Shown in pieces: positions 35,291 through 46,665 of a DNA stretch of 64,000 nt (positions are counted from its first letter, which is position 1; every line of letters starts with the position of its first letter). The translations under genes and the position numbers were made by a program. This DNA is from Epiperipatus broadwayi (taxonomy: Eukaryota; Onychophora; Udeonychophora; Euonychophora; Peripatidae): contig JAQFVV010006505.1 in NCBI GenBank assembly GCA_028023455.1, forward strand, positions 62,001 through 126,000. Reading direction: 5' to 3'. The notes beneath the pieces were generated by a model that was not told the DNA's origin, did not search any database, and saw nothing but the letters and a program-made list of their open reading frames with translations.

Positions 35291-37438
35291 ACATCCACCA
35301 CCTAAATTGCAAGTCGGATCCAAACTCAGCCGGTTCAAACTGAATTCAAACCCAACTCACCAGCTCAGATTAGTAGAAATCTAAATCGATGGCACAGTGC
35401 TATGCACCAAGAAACTAGCTCAATGGTTGGTGAGGATTAGAGACCCCTGAACTGACATTAATATTGGATAATAAACTGACTAAAGATAATTTTAAATGGA
35501 GTCATATGTATATGTTCGGATTGCCAACACAGACAGCGAGCCTTAACATTAAAATAATTATGAATAAAAGAGTTAGGAAACCAAGTGTGTTTATAAAATA
35601 TTTTAATACTACTAATAATAGTTTTGTTCAAATTTTAAAGGATTATATTAATTACTTCTAGTCCTTAAACATAGTTTATAATTATAATAAGGATGGCAGT
35701 TCCTATTATATGCCAACGAGTATTATGCAATATTATGGACTATCTGTCAATGCCCCCAACAAGAAAATAAAGGTAGATAAAGGTATTCAGTTGTAAAGGA
35801 AATTATTACTCTAATTTTATACGAAAGAATGTGAGATTTATTTTCACATTTGCAAATCCATTCATGAAGAGCAAGATATGTATTTAGGGCATAACTTTAA
35901 CCTTTATTAGAAAATTATTTAATTTGAGATAACTGAGAATTTGTTCGACTTTAATTGAAATCACTTCATCATGAATTATGAGCATAAGAGTGGGATATAC
36001 TGGAACAGAGATGTAATGTTGCTGAAAAATTATGGGCTACAAAGTAAACATGAAAGATAATCACTGGTTGGTAGTTTAAGTATTATGGTAGCTTGTATTT
36101 CACAAGTCTTACTGCCCTTTGGAGATGTGGAACATGGGGAAAACCAGGCCGAGTCATAACTAGGAACCTTTGGTGTTCCAATTATAACATGAGCATGGGA
36201 GGAAGTGCTTTCTTCCTCTATAATTAAAATAACAGAAATATTACCACCAACAAGCCTAATGGAGTGGAAGATTGCCCTACATCAGCAACATTTGATGATG
36301 ATGACTAGAGAGTCACCGTTTGAATAATAAAACCCAATTATAGGATGCTCTGCATGATGACTTGATCAATTTAATTAAAGTCAAATGAGCTTTTAACTAA
36401 AATTATTTTAAAGTATTTGTAAATCATATTAATTATGCCCCAAACATTGTGCCCCTCCTTTATCTTAATAGAAAATAACTGAAATTTGAATTAGAATATA
36501 TTTAGTTGATTTCTTTATCGATCCTTTTGCAAAAACAACATATTTTAACATTATATAAGACTAACTAAATATTGGTGAACACAAGAAAATAGCTGGGGTA
36601 TAGATTAGAAATGGAGCTAATACTTTATTATTAGACAATTATAAAAATAGTAAACATTTAATAATTTCTTCCAACTCGATGATTAACAGAACTATAAATT
36701 TAGTTCTAATGGGCGAGAATTACGATTGATTTCAATATTATATTATTTGCATAAAGCAAATGGAACGAAGGAGCTCATCGAGTCGAAGGATTATTGGCAT
36801 ATAATTAAAAATAAACAACATTAATAAATCACACAATATATAGTATAATAAATGAACCACCATCATAAGAAGAAAAGTTAAAGACTAGAGGTTGAGAGAA
36901 TTTATATAATTTAAAATAGCATATCATAAGAAAGAAAAGTTAAAGACTAGAGGTTGAGAGAATTTATATAATTTAAAATAGCATAAATAAAAAGTTTTAC
37001 ACAGAGTATTACATTTATAAATGAGAAGAGCTCTTAAAGGGAGTGTAAATTAAAGTTCGGAACTGGCCAGAAAGTTACGATTCATGATGGAAATATATTA
37101 CCGTTTCTCCCGGGACTGGTTCCTTAGTTTACACGTTCGAGTTGGTAAAATGTAGGCATGCATTTGGTCGATTACTTGAACAGCATTTTTATTGTTTTTT
37201 CATGATTTTAGCAGCATGATTGGTCCAGAAAGGATTTAGCAGCTTCATTGAAGATTTTCAGGAGACTTCGGGAACAGTAGCCAGATTCCTGATGTTTTAG
37301 CCCTTCACCATGAACGAAACACTATTTAAATTTATGATTTTTAAACGCATAGAGTTTACTGGCACTTCACTACAACAAAGATGGCTTCTTCATACTGTAT
37401 CTGATGCCTTTCCGGACCAATCATGCACCAGTCAATAA
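35291..37438 (+). repeat. 2.15 kb tandem unit T1
   Basis: Starts ACATCCACCACCTAAATTGC and ends just before the same sequence at 37439. It contains a 62 bp internal duplication at about 36866-36985 and no convincing gene. AAGAGCTCTTAAAGGGAGTG (37026) and CAGTAGCCAGATTCCTGATG (37275) are useful landmarks. Confidence 0.85.
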
Positions 37439-39156
37439 ACATCCACCACCTCAACTGCAAGTCGGATCCAAACTCAGTTGGTTCAAACTGAATTCAAACC
37501 CAACTCACCAGCTTAGATTAGTAGAAATCTAAATCGATGGCACAGTGCTATGTGCCAAGGAACTAGCTCAACGGTTGGTGAGGATTAGAGACCCCTGAAC
37601 TGACATTAATATAGGATAATAAACTGACTAAAGATACTTTTAAATCGAATCATATGTATGTGTTTGGGTTGCCAACACAGACAGCGAGCATTAACATTAA
37701 AATAATTATGAATAAAAGAGTTAGGAAACCAAGTGTGTTTATAAAATATTTAATAATAATAATAATAGTTTTGTTTAAATTTTAAATGATTATATTAATT
37801 ACTTCTAGTCCTTAAACATAGTTTATAATTATAATAAGGATGGCAGTTCCTATTATATGCCAATGAGTAAAATAAGGATGGCAGTTCCTATTATATGCCA
37901 ACGAGTATTACACAATATTATGGAACTATCTGTCTATGCCCCCAACAAGAAAATAAAGGTAGATAAAGATATTCAGTTGTAAAGGAAATTATTACTCTAA
38001 TTTTATACGAAAGAATGTGAGATTTATTTTCACATTTGCAAATCCATTCATGAAGAGCAAGATATGTATTTAGGGCATAACTTTAACCTTTATTAGAAAA
38101 TTATTTAATTTGAGATAACTGAGAATTTGTTCAACTTGAATTGAAATCACTTCATCACAAATTACGAGCATAAGAGCGGCCTATACTGGAACAGAGAAGT
38201 AAACGGTACTGACGTCTTATGAGCTATAAGAAAAAATGAATATGAAAGGTAATGGCTTGCCAGTGATTTAAGAAGGAGGGCAGCTTGTGTTTTACAAGTC
38301 TTTAATGCCCTATGAGGAGACGTGAAACACGGAGGAAAACCAGGCCGGGTCATAGCCACGAACCTTTGGTGTTCCAATTATAATATGAGCAAGTGAGGAA
38401 GTGCTTTCTTCCTATGGAATTAAAGTAATAATAATATCACTGAGAACAAGCCTACAAAACAGGAGATGGCTCGCGTCAGCAACGTTCGGAAAAATGATGA
38501 CTTGATAATCATCACAGTTTATGAATAAAACCCATTTATATAAAGAATGCTCTACGTGATGACCTGATCAAATTAATTAAAGTCAAATGAGCTTTTAAGT
38601 AAAATTATTTTAAAGCATTATAAAATTATATGAATCATGCTCCAAACATCATGCCCTTCCTGAATCTAAATAGCAAGTAACTGAAATTTGAATTAGAATA
38701 TATTTGATTGATTCCTTTATCGACCCTTTTTGAAAAAAAAAACATTTTAACATTATGTGGATATATAAACATTCGCAAATTAGATAGGAGCTGGGGACAT
38801 AGGTGAGAAACGGAGCTAATAATTTATTAATAGCCAATTATAAAAATAACAAACATTTAATACTTTCTTTCGACTTGATGATTGATAGAACTGTATAAAT
38901 CTAGTTCTAATGGGCGAGAATTATTATCAGATTTACTATTATATTATTTGCGTGAGGCAAATATTACAAAGGAGCTCATCAAGTCGAAGGATTATTGGCA
39001 TATAATTAAAAATAAATGACATTAATAAATCACACAAAATATATATATAATATAATAAATGAACTGCCATCGTAAGCAAGGAAAGTTAAAGATAGTCTTA
39101 GAGGTTGAGAGAATTGCTATGAATTTAAAAAGCATAAATAAAAGAAAGTTTTAACA

Positions 39157-39632
39157 ACAGAAACACAGGCTTAATATCCCATGTGTCTATATATGTAATA
39201 TAGGGTATATGAGCACAGACTTTCACATGACCCACCACTCTCCACTCTATCTAATAACACTGATACACTCAAGCACATATATGCTGAAAAGATAAATAAT
39301 CACCAATACACGTATTTCATGCTAAACCAGCAATCATCAGTTGGTCCAGATTATCATCTCCCACACGTATATACTATAAGTGCTCAGATATATATTAAGA
39401 TAGACAATCTTCATACTTTAATGGACTGGCTCCAATCTACTACACCCTCCAACTCTTCAACCGTCCATCCAATTGAAAATCTGATGATGGAATGCTCGAA
39501 GGCCACCCTGAGGCTAAGATTCTTGTCACACCCATGTTGACACAAGGTCAATATTAACCCCACATGTACAGGAAATAATCCATTAAATACATATGCAAGG
39601 ATGGACAGACATCTCTACAATGTAATAACAGA
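39157..39632 (-). mobile_element. Family B monomer inserted in T2
   Basis: A single complete copy, AAACACAGGCTTAATATCCC to CTCTACAATGTAATAAC, antisense to its ribozyme. T1 lacks it at the matching place (37000-37010). ACAG or AACAG on both sides may be the target duplication. Best single-unit definition of the 472 nt family B monomer. Confidence 0.75.
39302..39345 (-). ncRNA. Type I hammerhead ribozyme, family B
   Basis: Minus strand: stem I ACCAA/TTGGT (five pairs), core CTGATGA, stem II TGCT/AGCA with one terminal mismatch, GAA, short stem III, triplet ATA. Core complete. Confidence 0.65.
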
Positions 39633-40365
39633 TTTACATTAAAGAATGAAAAGAGCTCTTAAAGGGAGTGTAAAGTAAAGTTCGAAACTGACCAGAAAGT
39701 TACAGCTCATTATGGAAGTATATTACCCATTTCTTCTGGGCTGGTTCCTTAGTTTACACATCCAGGTTGGTAAAATGTAGGCATGCATTTGGTTGATTAC
39801 TTGAACAGCATTTTATTTGATCTTGGCAGCATGATTTGTCTGGAAAGAATTTAGCAGCTTCATTGAAGATTTTCAGGGAACTTCAGAAACAGTAGCCAGA
39901 TTCCTGATGTTTTAGCCCTTCACCATGATCGAAACACTATTTAAATTTATGAATTTTAAATGCATAGAGTTTACTGGCACTTCTCTACAACAAATATGGC
40001 TTTTGGTAAACAAAGAAGAATATGAAAAGGCAGGATAAGTGTAATAAATATTAGTTATAGAACTATTGTGTAAACATGCCAATAGCTCTTAACAAGTTTT
40101 TCAGAATATCCCTATCCTCAGATCAGTTTCTAGCTTTTGGCTTTCCTGAGTGAGGTGCTAGAATATTCAAGCATTAGATTTAAAATACCAGTTCAAGCTC
40201 AACACTTTATCTAATGTTTAACTATTAAGTAGAAAATCTGAAATTTTCAGACATCCATATGTCTTCAAATCCAGCTATCTAACTTAAATAGTTCAATGGG
40301 ATTGAATTGTTCAAATGCACTATATATTAATAGTTTTTTAATATAATGGTTGAATATCTTAGCAT

Positions 40366-40405
40366 GTCACTGAAGAAAGCCAAAAAGGTAGAAACTGGTC
40401 TGAGG
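40366..40405 (+). ncRNA. Hammerhead ribozyme, family D
   Basis: Core CTGAAGA (40370-40376), stem II GCC/GGT, GAA at 40391-40393, stem III AC/GT around TG, GTC ending at 40400. Stem I TCA/TGA gives three pairs. Core complete, stem I short. Confidence 0.55.
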
Positions 40406-40743
40406 ATAGGGATATTCTGAACAGCTTATTAAGAGCTATTGGCACACTGATTATATAACATTTGTAATACAAGCTTATTAAATTAAGTCATGTGATATAT
40501 GGCTTAATTTCCTTGCAATTATTGTTTTTACTCTTAAGGATTTGGCAATTTTATATTGCTAAAGCTATTAATATATGATGGAACTGAACTTAGTTTAGTC
40601 CCATATGGCTATTTAAGTTAGATAGCTAAATTTGAAGATATATAGATGTTTGAAATTTTCAGATTTTCTACTTAATAGTTAAACATTAGAAAAAGTGCTG
40701 AGCTTGAACTGGTATTTTAAATCTAATGCTTGAACATCCTAGT

Positions 40744-40784
40744 GCCTCACTGAGGAAAGCCAAAAGCTAGAAACCAGTCTGAGA
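40744..40784 (+). ncRNA. Type I hammerhead ribozyme, family D
   Basis: Core CTGAGGA at 40750-40756 (position 7 may be any base), stem II AGC/GCT with a CAAAA loop, GAA at 40770-40772, stem III AC/GT, GTC ending at 40779. Stem I CTCA/TGAG gives four pairs. All catalytic positions kept. Confidence 0.65.
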
Positions 40785-41085
40785 AAAGCTTGATAAGAGC
40801 TATTGGCACCCTCATTATATAACATTTGTAATACAAGCTTATTAAATTAAGTCACATGATGTATGACTTGATTTTCTTGCAATTGTAGTTATAGAACTTT
40901 ATAAAAGAATTGAAAGAAATAGATGAAAGATAAATCTAAGTTAGACAGAGACAATAACATTTTGAAAAAATACATATTTTACTCAAGTAAGAATCATAAT
41001 CAATTTCATTTTTTATAATTCTTAATGATTATAAAATGTTACTTTATTTTAAAATAATAGATGTATAGTAAAAAGATTTATAAAA

Positions 41086-42050
41086 AATACAGGTCAGAGT
41101 GACTTGAGGTCAACATGGACATAACAACAATATTAGTGTCAGCATGGGATTTGGGCATTCTATCATCAGATTTTCAATGGTAGGGATGGCTGAAGAGCTG
41201 GAGATTGGAGCAGATTGAAGCTTGTCCATTAAAGTATGAAGATTTGTTATCTTAATATAAACAGAGCACTGTTTATATATGTGGGTATACAATTAGACAA
41301 TAATTCTATCTAGTATTATACAATCTAAATTATGAGCAGATAAAAAAAATGGAATTTTTTTCTTCGATCAATCTAACCTTGTAAATAGATCATAATGGAA
41401 ATTTTAACCATAGGATTGTTTAATAAATAAATACATGTATAGTATTTATATTTTAAGCTAGAAGTAATTAGAAGGGATTTGAACCCAGACTTTCAAGCTC
41501 CCTTTAGTCATCCATTTGATCTTATACAACTGACCACATGACCACATCATGCTGAACCAGCGCTCATCAGTTGGCAAGTAAGGGCTTTGAACCCACTATC
41601 ATCAGATTTTCAATGATATGGGTGGCTAAAGAGTTGGGAAAATGAAGATTTAAGCCTGTCCATAAAGTTTGCAGATGTGCCATCTTAATTAAAATAGAAC
41701 ACTGATTATATATATATATATATATATATATGAGGAATGATGATCAGGACCAACTGATGTGTGAAAATAGAACACTGATTATATATATGAGGAATGATGA
41801 TCAGGACCAACTGATGTGTGAATCTCTAAAGTAATTTAATAATAGATATATGAAGAAGGTGTCGAGAAAAGCTTTTTTAAAATACATTTTTAAACAGTAT
41901 GTGCTTAGCCAGTTTTTGACTACTACAAGTCATACACAAAAAATGAAAGGGTTTCTTTATGTTCTTCATGTATATGTTATTACAATTTAGTCTGAGTTAA
42001 AGCGTATAATTTTATAGTTAAAGTAATTTAAGTGAGAGAGTAAAATCTTA
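41086..42050. repeat. Family B fragments and family H start in the palindrome spacer
   Basis: Minus-strand-type family B sequence at 41100-41290 (TCATCAGATTTTCAATGG, TAAAGTATGAAGATTTG). A family H start TCTATCTAGTATTATACAAT is at 41307. Another family B piece at 41470-41830 has GAACCAGCGCTCATCAGTTGG at 41555 (core intact, rest deleted) and a 60 bp duplication at 41695-41820 around a TA repeat. No gene. Confidence 0.5.
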
Positions 42051-42054
42051 CAAC

Positions 42055-42410
42055 TGTAATTATTTAATCACTAAATATCACATGATCACAATTTTTTAAT
42101 CGTACATAAGCTATTTACATAGAAGCAAACCCTCCATTCAATAGCACCACTCAGTGCAAGCCAGATGTAAAATATAAAAAGTGGATGTTGTAGGATTGCA
42201 TTAGATCCCTAAGATCTAGGTGCAGTTCTCTCAGATCTGAAGTTCCTCCTGATGAAAGCCGTGAGCTAGAAACAAATCTGGGAATATTGGATGAGTAGGC
42301 ACTACATGGGAATTTTATGTACAAACCTTTCTGTATCCATTGATTACTTTGGTTTGCACTGAGTGGTGCTACTGGATGGAGAGTTTTACCTCTGTGCAAT
42401 TACTTATGTA
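42055..42410 (+). mobile_element. Family A copy
   Basis: Begins with the inverted end ACATCACATGATCACAATTT and CCACTCAGTGCAAGCCAG, then sense sequence with CTCCTGATGAAAGCCGTGAG at about 42246 and TGGAGAGTTTTACCTCTG. Ribozyme core CTGATGA and GAA present, but stem III and the GTC triplet are changed (ACAAATC). Confidence 0.6.
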
Positions 42411-43405
42411 GACACACCTCAAAATATATACTTTTCTAATGATTTAGATCTTATGCTTGAAGTAAAAAAAGCCACACAGAGCTGATAAGTCATCAATTTT
42501 GCAGTATATAATATTTTACATGTTCATGTATATATTTTTCTAATTTTTCAATATTAATGTCTCAAATTCATAGGAAGCCTATATAATCAAGATTAATTTG
42601 GATTTCACTTTTTTTCTCAGATTTTTTAAATAAAACTCTGCTTAATCTGCAAAAAAAACATGTAACTTCTAAATCTATTAATTAAATATCCAAAGAGTCA
42701 AAGCTGTTGATTACTTATAAATGTTTAATATAAATTATTTTACCAGCTCCTATCACTACCACCATTATATATGACTTTTTAAACATGGCCAAATTTTCAT
42801 TATTTTTTTTAACTTAACTTTTTTAAACACGGTATTCAAGTTTCCAGTCTCAAGGTTAATATTATTTTTCTCACCCATCATGATTTCATAATGTCTTCCT
42901 TCACTATGAAACCACATTATATATCTCTGAAACAAATTAAATATATATAATGATGAAAGGCAGCTATGTTTAGCCTCTTTTCCAAATCTGAGCCTAACTT
43001 ATTTTACCATAGCTTATATTAATTACGATATATGATTACATGCATAGATTTGTTATAAAAAATAAGATACATTATTATACATTTTAGAGATATATATTAT
43101 AATTTATCAAAAAATTTGTTATGATTAACAGAACAGATGCTGACTTATTTTGATATTCCTAATAAGTTTGCATTGATGCCTTTCTCAAAATCAGATCTTT
43201 CAATGGAAGAATTCAAACCAAAATAAATGACTTTCAACATAATCTTGTTCACATATGGTTCAGGAATATTTTCACACTGCTGACTTCTGGTGTTTATAAC
43301 TAGTAAATTGTCTGAATATCATAATTTGCTAAGCATTTTTATTGATTCTAAATAAGTACATACTCTGTATAAATACTATCATTTATGTTCTTTATTACTT
43401 TTGCA
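42411..43405. other. AT-rich stretch, nothing recognised
   Basis: No coding potential and no repeat family identified in this part of the palindrome spacer. Confidence 0.4.
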
Positions 43406-43409
43406 ATGC

Positions 43410-43830
43410 TTTTTACAACCCATTATTGGCAGTTTTGATTGCTCCAGAAATCTTTTTCAGAACTTCTACTTATTATACAATGATTTATATAATTACAACC
43501 CACTATTGACAGTTTCGATTGCCCCAACAATCTTCTTCAGAACTTCTACTTATTTATTTACTTTTACACTACTACTTATTATACAATGATTTATATAATT
43601 ACAACCCACTATTGACAGTTTCGATTGCCCCAACAATCTTCTTCAGAACTTCTACTTATTTATTTACTTTTACACTACTTTTTACAATCCACTATTGATG
43701 GTTTTAATTGCTATAGCAACCTTCTTCAGAACATATACCCACTATTGACAGTTTCAATTGCTCCAGAAATCTTCAGAACTTCTACTTATAGTAGAAGTTC
43801 TGAAGAAGATTGCCAAAGTAATCAAAACCA
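43410..43830 (-). repeat. Minisatellite of about 106 bp units carrying hammerhead-like motifs
   Basis: Units with CAACCCACTATTGACAGTTT and CAATCTTCTTCAGAACTTCT occur at about 43418, 43497, 43603, 43680 and 43738. The array ends in a short inverted piece (GTAGAAGTTCTGAAGAAGAT at 43791). Minus-strand units have a hammerhead-like order; see 43504-43545. Confidence 0.75.
43504..43545 (-). ncRNA. Hammerhead-like motif in minisatellite unit
   Basis: Minus strand: core CTGAAGA, one extra A, stem II GATTG/CAATC perfect with TTGGGG loop, GAA, stem III AC/GT, canonical GTC triplet, then AAT pairing with the upstream TT and G (three pairs). An identical unit lies 106 bp on. The extra A before stem II occurs in other CTGATGAAGG..CCGAAAC-type Penelope hammerheads. 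Confidence 0.5.
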
Positions 43831-44525
43831 TTAATACTAGAAAGTAAATGATAATAATATTATATGAAATTGGCTATGCAAGAAGAAAGATAAAGTTATC
43901 TTTATGAATACATATGTAAATTTGTTCACTTATATCAATTTATATATTATTTAACGATCAGTGTTAAACTTAAGTAACTTTTGTATACTCTTGGACAGAA
44001 CTTATAGATATTTTATCACCCTGTCCAGAGATATATTTAAAATAAATATTTATATTTCCTATTACATGAGAAAAAACATGATACTCAGTGCGAATCAAAT
44101 TATTTTTATTTTTTTTACATTTTTAATGAAGCAAACATTTAAAATGAACGATAAAGATTGTTTTTTTATACTAAAAAAATGCCATATATTTTTACGATTA
44201 ATTACTTTTTCTTATGGAGGTGGAGGTCGGAGATGAACAGTTAAGTTTATAAATGGAAATGATATAAAGTATTAAAAGTTGCTACTTTCTTTTATATAAG
44301 AACTGTTCAAAGCAAGGTTAAATTTCTGATCTGAATAGTAAAAATATGTTTCAATGGGTAAACTTTATTGAGACTCAAAAAGGGTTATATAAGTTACATT
44401 TGAAAACATGAGGTCGTAGATGCAAATTGATTCATAATATTACATGTATAATAAAAGTTTACAATCATGATTGTGATAAAAAAGAAAACATAATTTACAT
44501 TAATTAAAGGAAAAATAATTATTAT
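43831..44525. other. AT-rich stretch, nothing recognised
   Basis: An open frame at 43961-44236 has no recognised domain and strongly AT-driven composition; not called a gene. Confidence 0.4.
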
Positions 44526-44529
44526 ATAA

Positions 44530-45265
44530 CAAAATACAGTCAAAACTCTCCATACAGTATTGCCATTCAGTGCATTCCAGAATAATCAATGGATGCTAGA
44601 AGGCTTGTGCATAAAATCCTCACCTAGTGGCTACTCATCCAATATCCCCAAACCAGTTTCTGGATTGTAGCCTTCATCAGTGAGGACCCTTGGATCTGAG
44701 AGCACTGCACCTAGATCTTAGGATCTAATGCAACCCTCCAACATCCACCTTTTATCTCTACCTAAACTACAAAACTACGAGTCTTAAATTGGAAACACAG
44801 TAATATTTTTAGTCCAAGCTCATTACCTTATATAGTTATACAGGTCTGAATTCAGTTCATTACCTATACATTTTGGTGTCTTTGGTTCTTTAATAGCCAT
44901 AGCCACAACTATCCTATTAATCAGGATTGGTTTTAAGCCAATAAAACTCACATGATCACCATTTCTCATGCTTGGTCATAACTGTTATTAAAACAGGCAA
45001 AACTCTCCATACAGTATTTCCACTCAGTGCAAGCCAGAGTAATCAATGGATGCCAGAAGGCTTGTGCAAAAAATCCCCATCTAGTGCCTACTCATCCAAT
45101 ATTCCCAGACTAGACAAGATTTTATAGACAAACCTTCTGGCATCCATTGATTACTCTGGCTTGCACTGAGTGGCAATTGTGTGTGGATAGTTTTGCCTGT
45201 TTTAACAACAGTTATAAGCAAGCATAAGAAATGGTGATCATTTGTTGTTTATTGGCTTAATAAGG
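44530..45265 (-). mobile_element. Family A: full minus-strand monomer plus truncated foldback copy
   Basis: CTCTCCATACAGTATTGCCA (44550) and CTCTCCATACAGTATTTCCA (45002) start two direct copies about 452-456 nt apart. The second jumps to an inverted end at about 45110 and closes with GTTTTGCCTGTTTTAACA. The first contains the complete family interior (CATACATTTTGGTGTC at 44867). Confidence 0.7.
44644..44687 (-). ncRNA. Type I hammerhead ribozyme, family A
   Basis: Minus strand: stem I GTCCTCA/TGGGGAT, seven pairs with two wobbles, the longest seen in the window. Core CTGATGA (44674-44680), stem II two G-C pairs, GAA, stem III ACTGGT, triplet GTT. The core is intact; GTT is a permitted NUH triplet. 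Confidence 0.65.
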
Positions 45266-45399
45266 GATACACCTGTCAAATTAAGTTAACATACAATTTT
45301 TAAAGGTGATATTGAGAAACATATGTGGGAACATATGATAGTATGAATAAGAACATATGGAAGGGGTGAAGTTAGTGTTAGATTGATATGTAGTCCCAT

Positions 45400-45725
45400 A
45401 AAAATTGGTTTCATTTGGTGAGAGTACTATAGTTTTCATAGCTAGGTCTTGTTTCATTTGTTGTATAAGTTCCATGTGGGGAAAAAATGGAGAAATACTA
45501 GTCAGGATGAATTGCATATTAGGAAAACACAAAAACATTGGTTCAGCATAAATTTCATCCTGAGAGAATGAAAAAGACACTAGTATGCATGAATTGCATC
45601 CTGGGGAAAAGCTAGTTCAGCAAGGAGGTATCTTGACAAAATGGAAAAACAGTTGTCAGCACCAACTGCATTCTGGGAACATGGAAAAATACCATTTTAG
45701 CCTGGAAATGCATCAGTTATCATGA
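45400..45725. repeat. Degenerate tandem repeat, about 55-65 bp
   Basis: Motifs GGATGAATTGCATATTAGG, AATTTCATCCTGAGAG, GAATTGCATCCTGGGG and AACTGCATTCTGGGAAC alternate with TTGGTTCAGCA/CTAGTTCAGCA. The antisense open frame here (45281-45580) follows from the repeat and is not a gene. Confidence 0.5.
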
Positions 45726-46264
45726 ATTAAATACATTGAAATACTCCTTTAAGTAATCTACCTTCCAAGAATCTCTAGTTAGTGCAATCTACCATTAACT
45801 AAACAACCTCCTGATAGTGCAGATTTATTTCCACTACAGATAAAAGTTGACTTTCTCTATTTTATAAAAAGGGGGAAAAGTTTGCAATAATTTTCTGCTG
45901 TCTTTATACACATACTCATTTAAAATATTGTCTCCTGGTAATTATGTCTATTATTTAAAACTATGGTTGAAATTAAATAAGTCGTTATGAATAAAGAAGT
46001 AAAGAATGATTTAACATAAAGTAAAATTAGTGAAAATTAAAAAGGTTGAGTCTTTTTTGTTGTTTTAGAAATACATTGAAAATAAAGTAGGAATAAGATA
46101 TATGTGTAGCCTGGATAGATATGTGAATATACTTGTTACTTCTAAACTTTACATTAAGCATAGCTCAATGTATATGTAATCAAAGAAAGTATCCCCAACC
46201 TCTACTCCTGGGATGTGAATTAAAAGCACTCTAAATGTTGGAGGAAGGATCAAGAATAAAATGA

Positions 46265-46665
46265 ATCCATATCTTTCTGGGAGCTCTGATGTTTATAAGC
46301 ATATCTTTGTCAATATTATTGGTAATTCAGACCGAAATTAATTTATCAGCCAGATTAAATGTAGCACTAAGATTTATAATCAATTACACAAGACTGAAGA
46401 CAGCATATCTCTTTTAACACCTTCATTATAACGCTTAAATAAGATTTAATATGTAAGCATTAAATTAAACATTGTTGAAGGTGTTAAAAGAGTGATGCTG
46501 TCTACAGCTTTATATAATTGATTAGGAGTTTAATAACTCTTAAGTGCCACATTCCATCTGCTTGATAAATTAACTTTACTCTGTATTACCAAAAATGTTG
46601 TTGAAGGTATGCTTATAAATACCAGAACACTCAGGAAACACTCAGGAATAGATGATATCATTCTA
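46265..46665. repeat. Foldback repeat, arms about 185 bp
   Basis: AGACAGCATATCTCTTTTAACA near 46400 mirrors GTTAAAAGAGTGATGCTGTC near 46482-46501. Further out, TTTATAAGCATATCTTTGTC (46293) mirrors GAAGGTATGCTTATAAATA (46604) and ATTAATTTATCAGCCAGATT mirrors CTGCTTGATAAATTAACTTT. Probably a foldback transposon. Confidence 0.7.

Larger units (their letters stand above)
31419..40007. mobile_element. 8.6 kb insertion in left arm, Gag-bearing composite element
   Basis: Everything between the two parts of the left arm is missing from the right arm, where the flanks join as ATGATATG..GATAAACAAAG (inverse at about 51470). The insertion holds a direct repeat of about 80 bp (31427-31510 and 35178-35262), a broken Gag-like frame (33933-34893), a segment (31960-32330) inverted relative to the end of the tandem units, and two tandem 2.15 kb units. 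No reverse transcriptase or integrase seen. A clear target duplication was not found. Looks like a non-autonomous LTR-type or otherwise rearranged retroelement. Confidence 0.6.
37439..40007 (+). repeat. 2.15 kb tandem unit T2, enlarged by a family B insertion
   Basis: Follows T1 base for base, with moderate divergence, from ACATCCACCACCTCAACTGC. The landmark AAGAGCTCTT is at 39651 instead of 39174, a 477 bp gain explained by the family B monomer at about 39161-39628. A short duplication of GGATGGCAGTTCC is at 37840-37900. Ends at AACAAATATGGCTTTT where the inverted-repeat arm resumes. Confidence 0.85.
40080..40885. mobile_element. Family D element in left arm: one inverted, two direct monomers
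   Basis: An inverted copy (about 40085-40340, ribozyme core mutated to CTCAGGA) is followed by direct copies whose cores at 40370 and 40750 are 380 nt apart. Same organisation as 2285-2922 and mirrored at 50600-51420. Confidence 0.7.
40008..41085 (+). repeat. Large inverted repeat, left arm part 2
   Basis: GGTAAACAAAGAAGAATATG onward matches 51470-50375 in reverse complement, through family D copies and TTTTACTCAAGTAAGAATC, ending at about 41085 (right-arm end near 50375). In the right arm this is directly contiguous with the part matching 31418. Confidence 0.85.

Noticed and set aside
45281-45580. 99-codon antisense frame
   Set aside because: It lies over a degenerate short tandem repeat and has no recognisable similarity.
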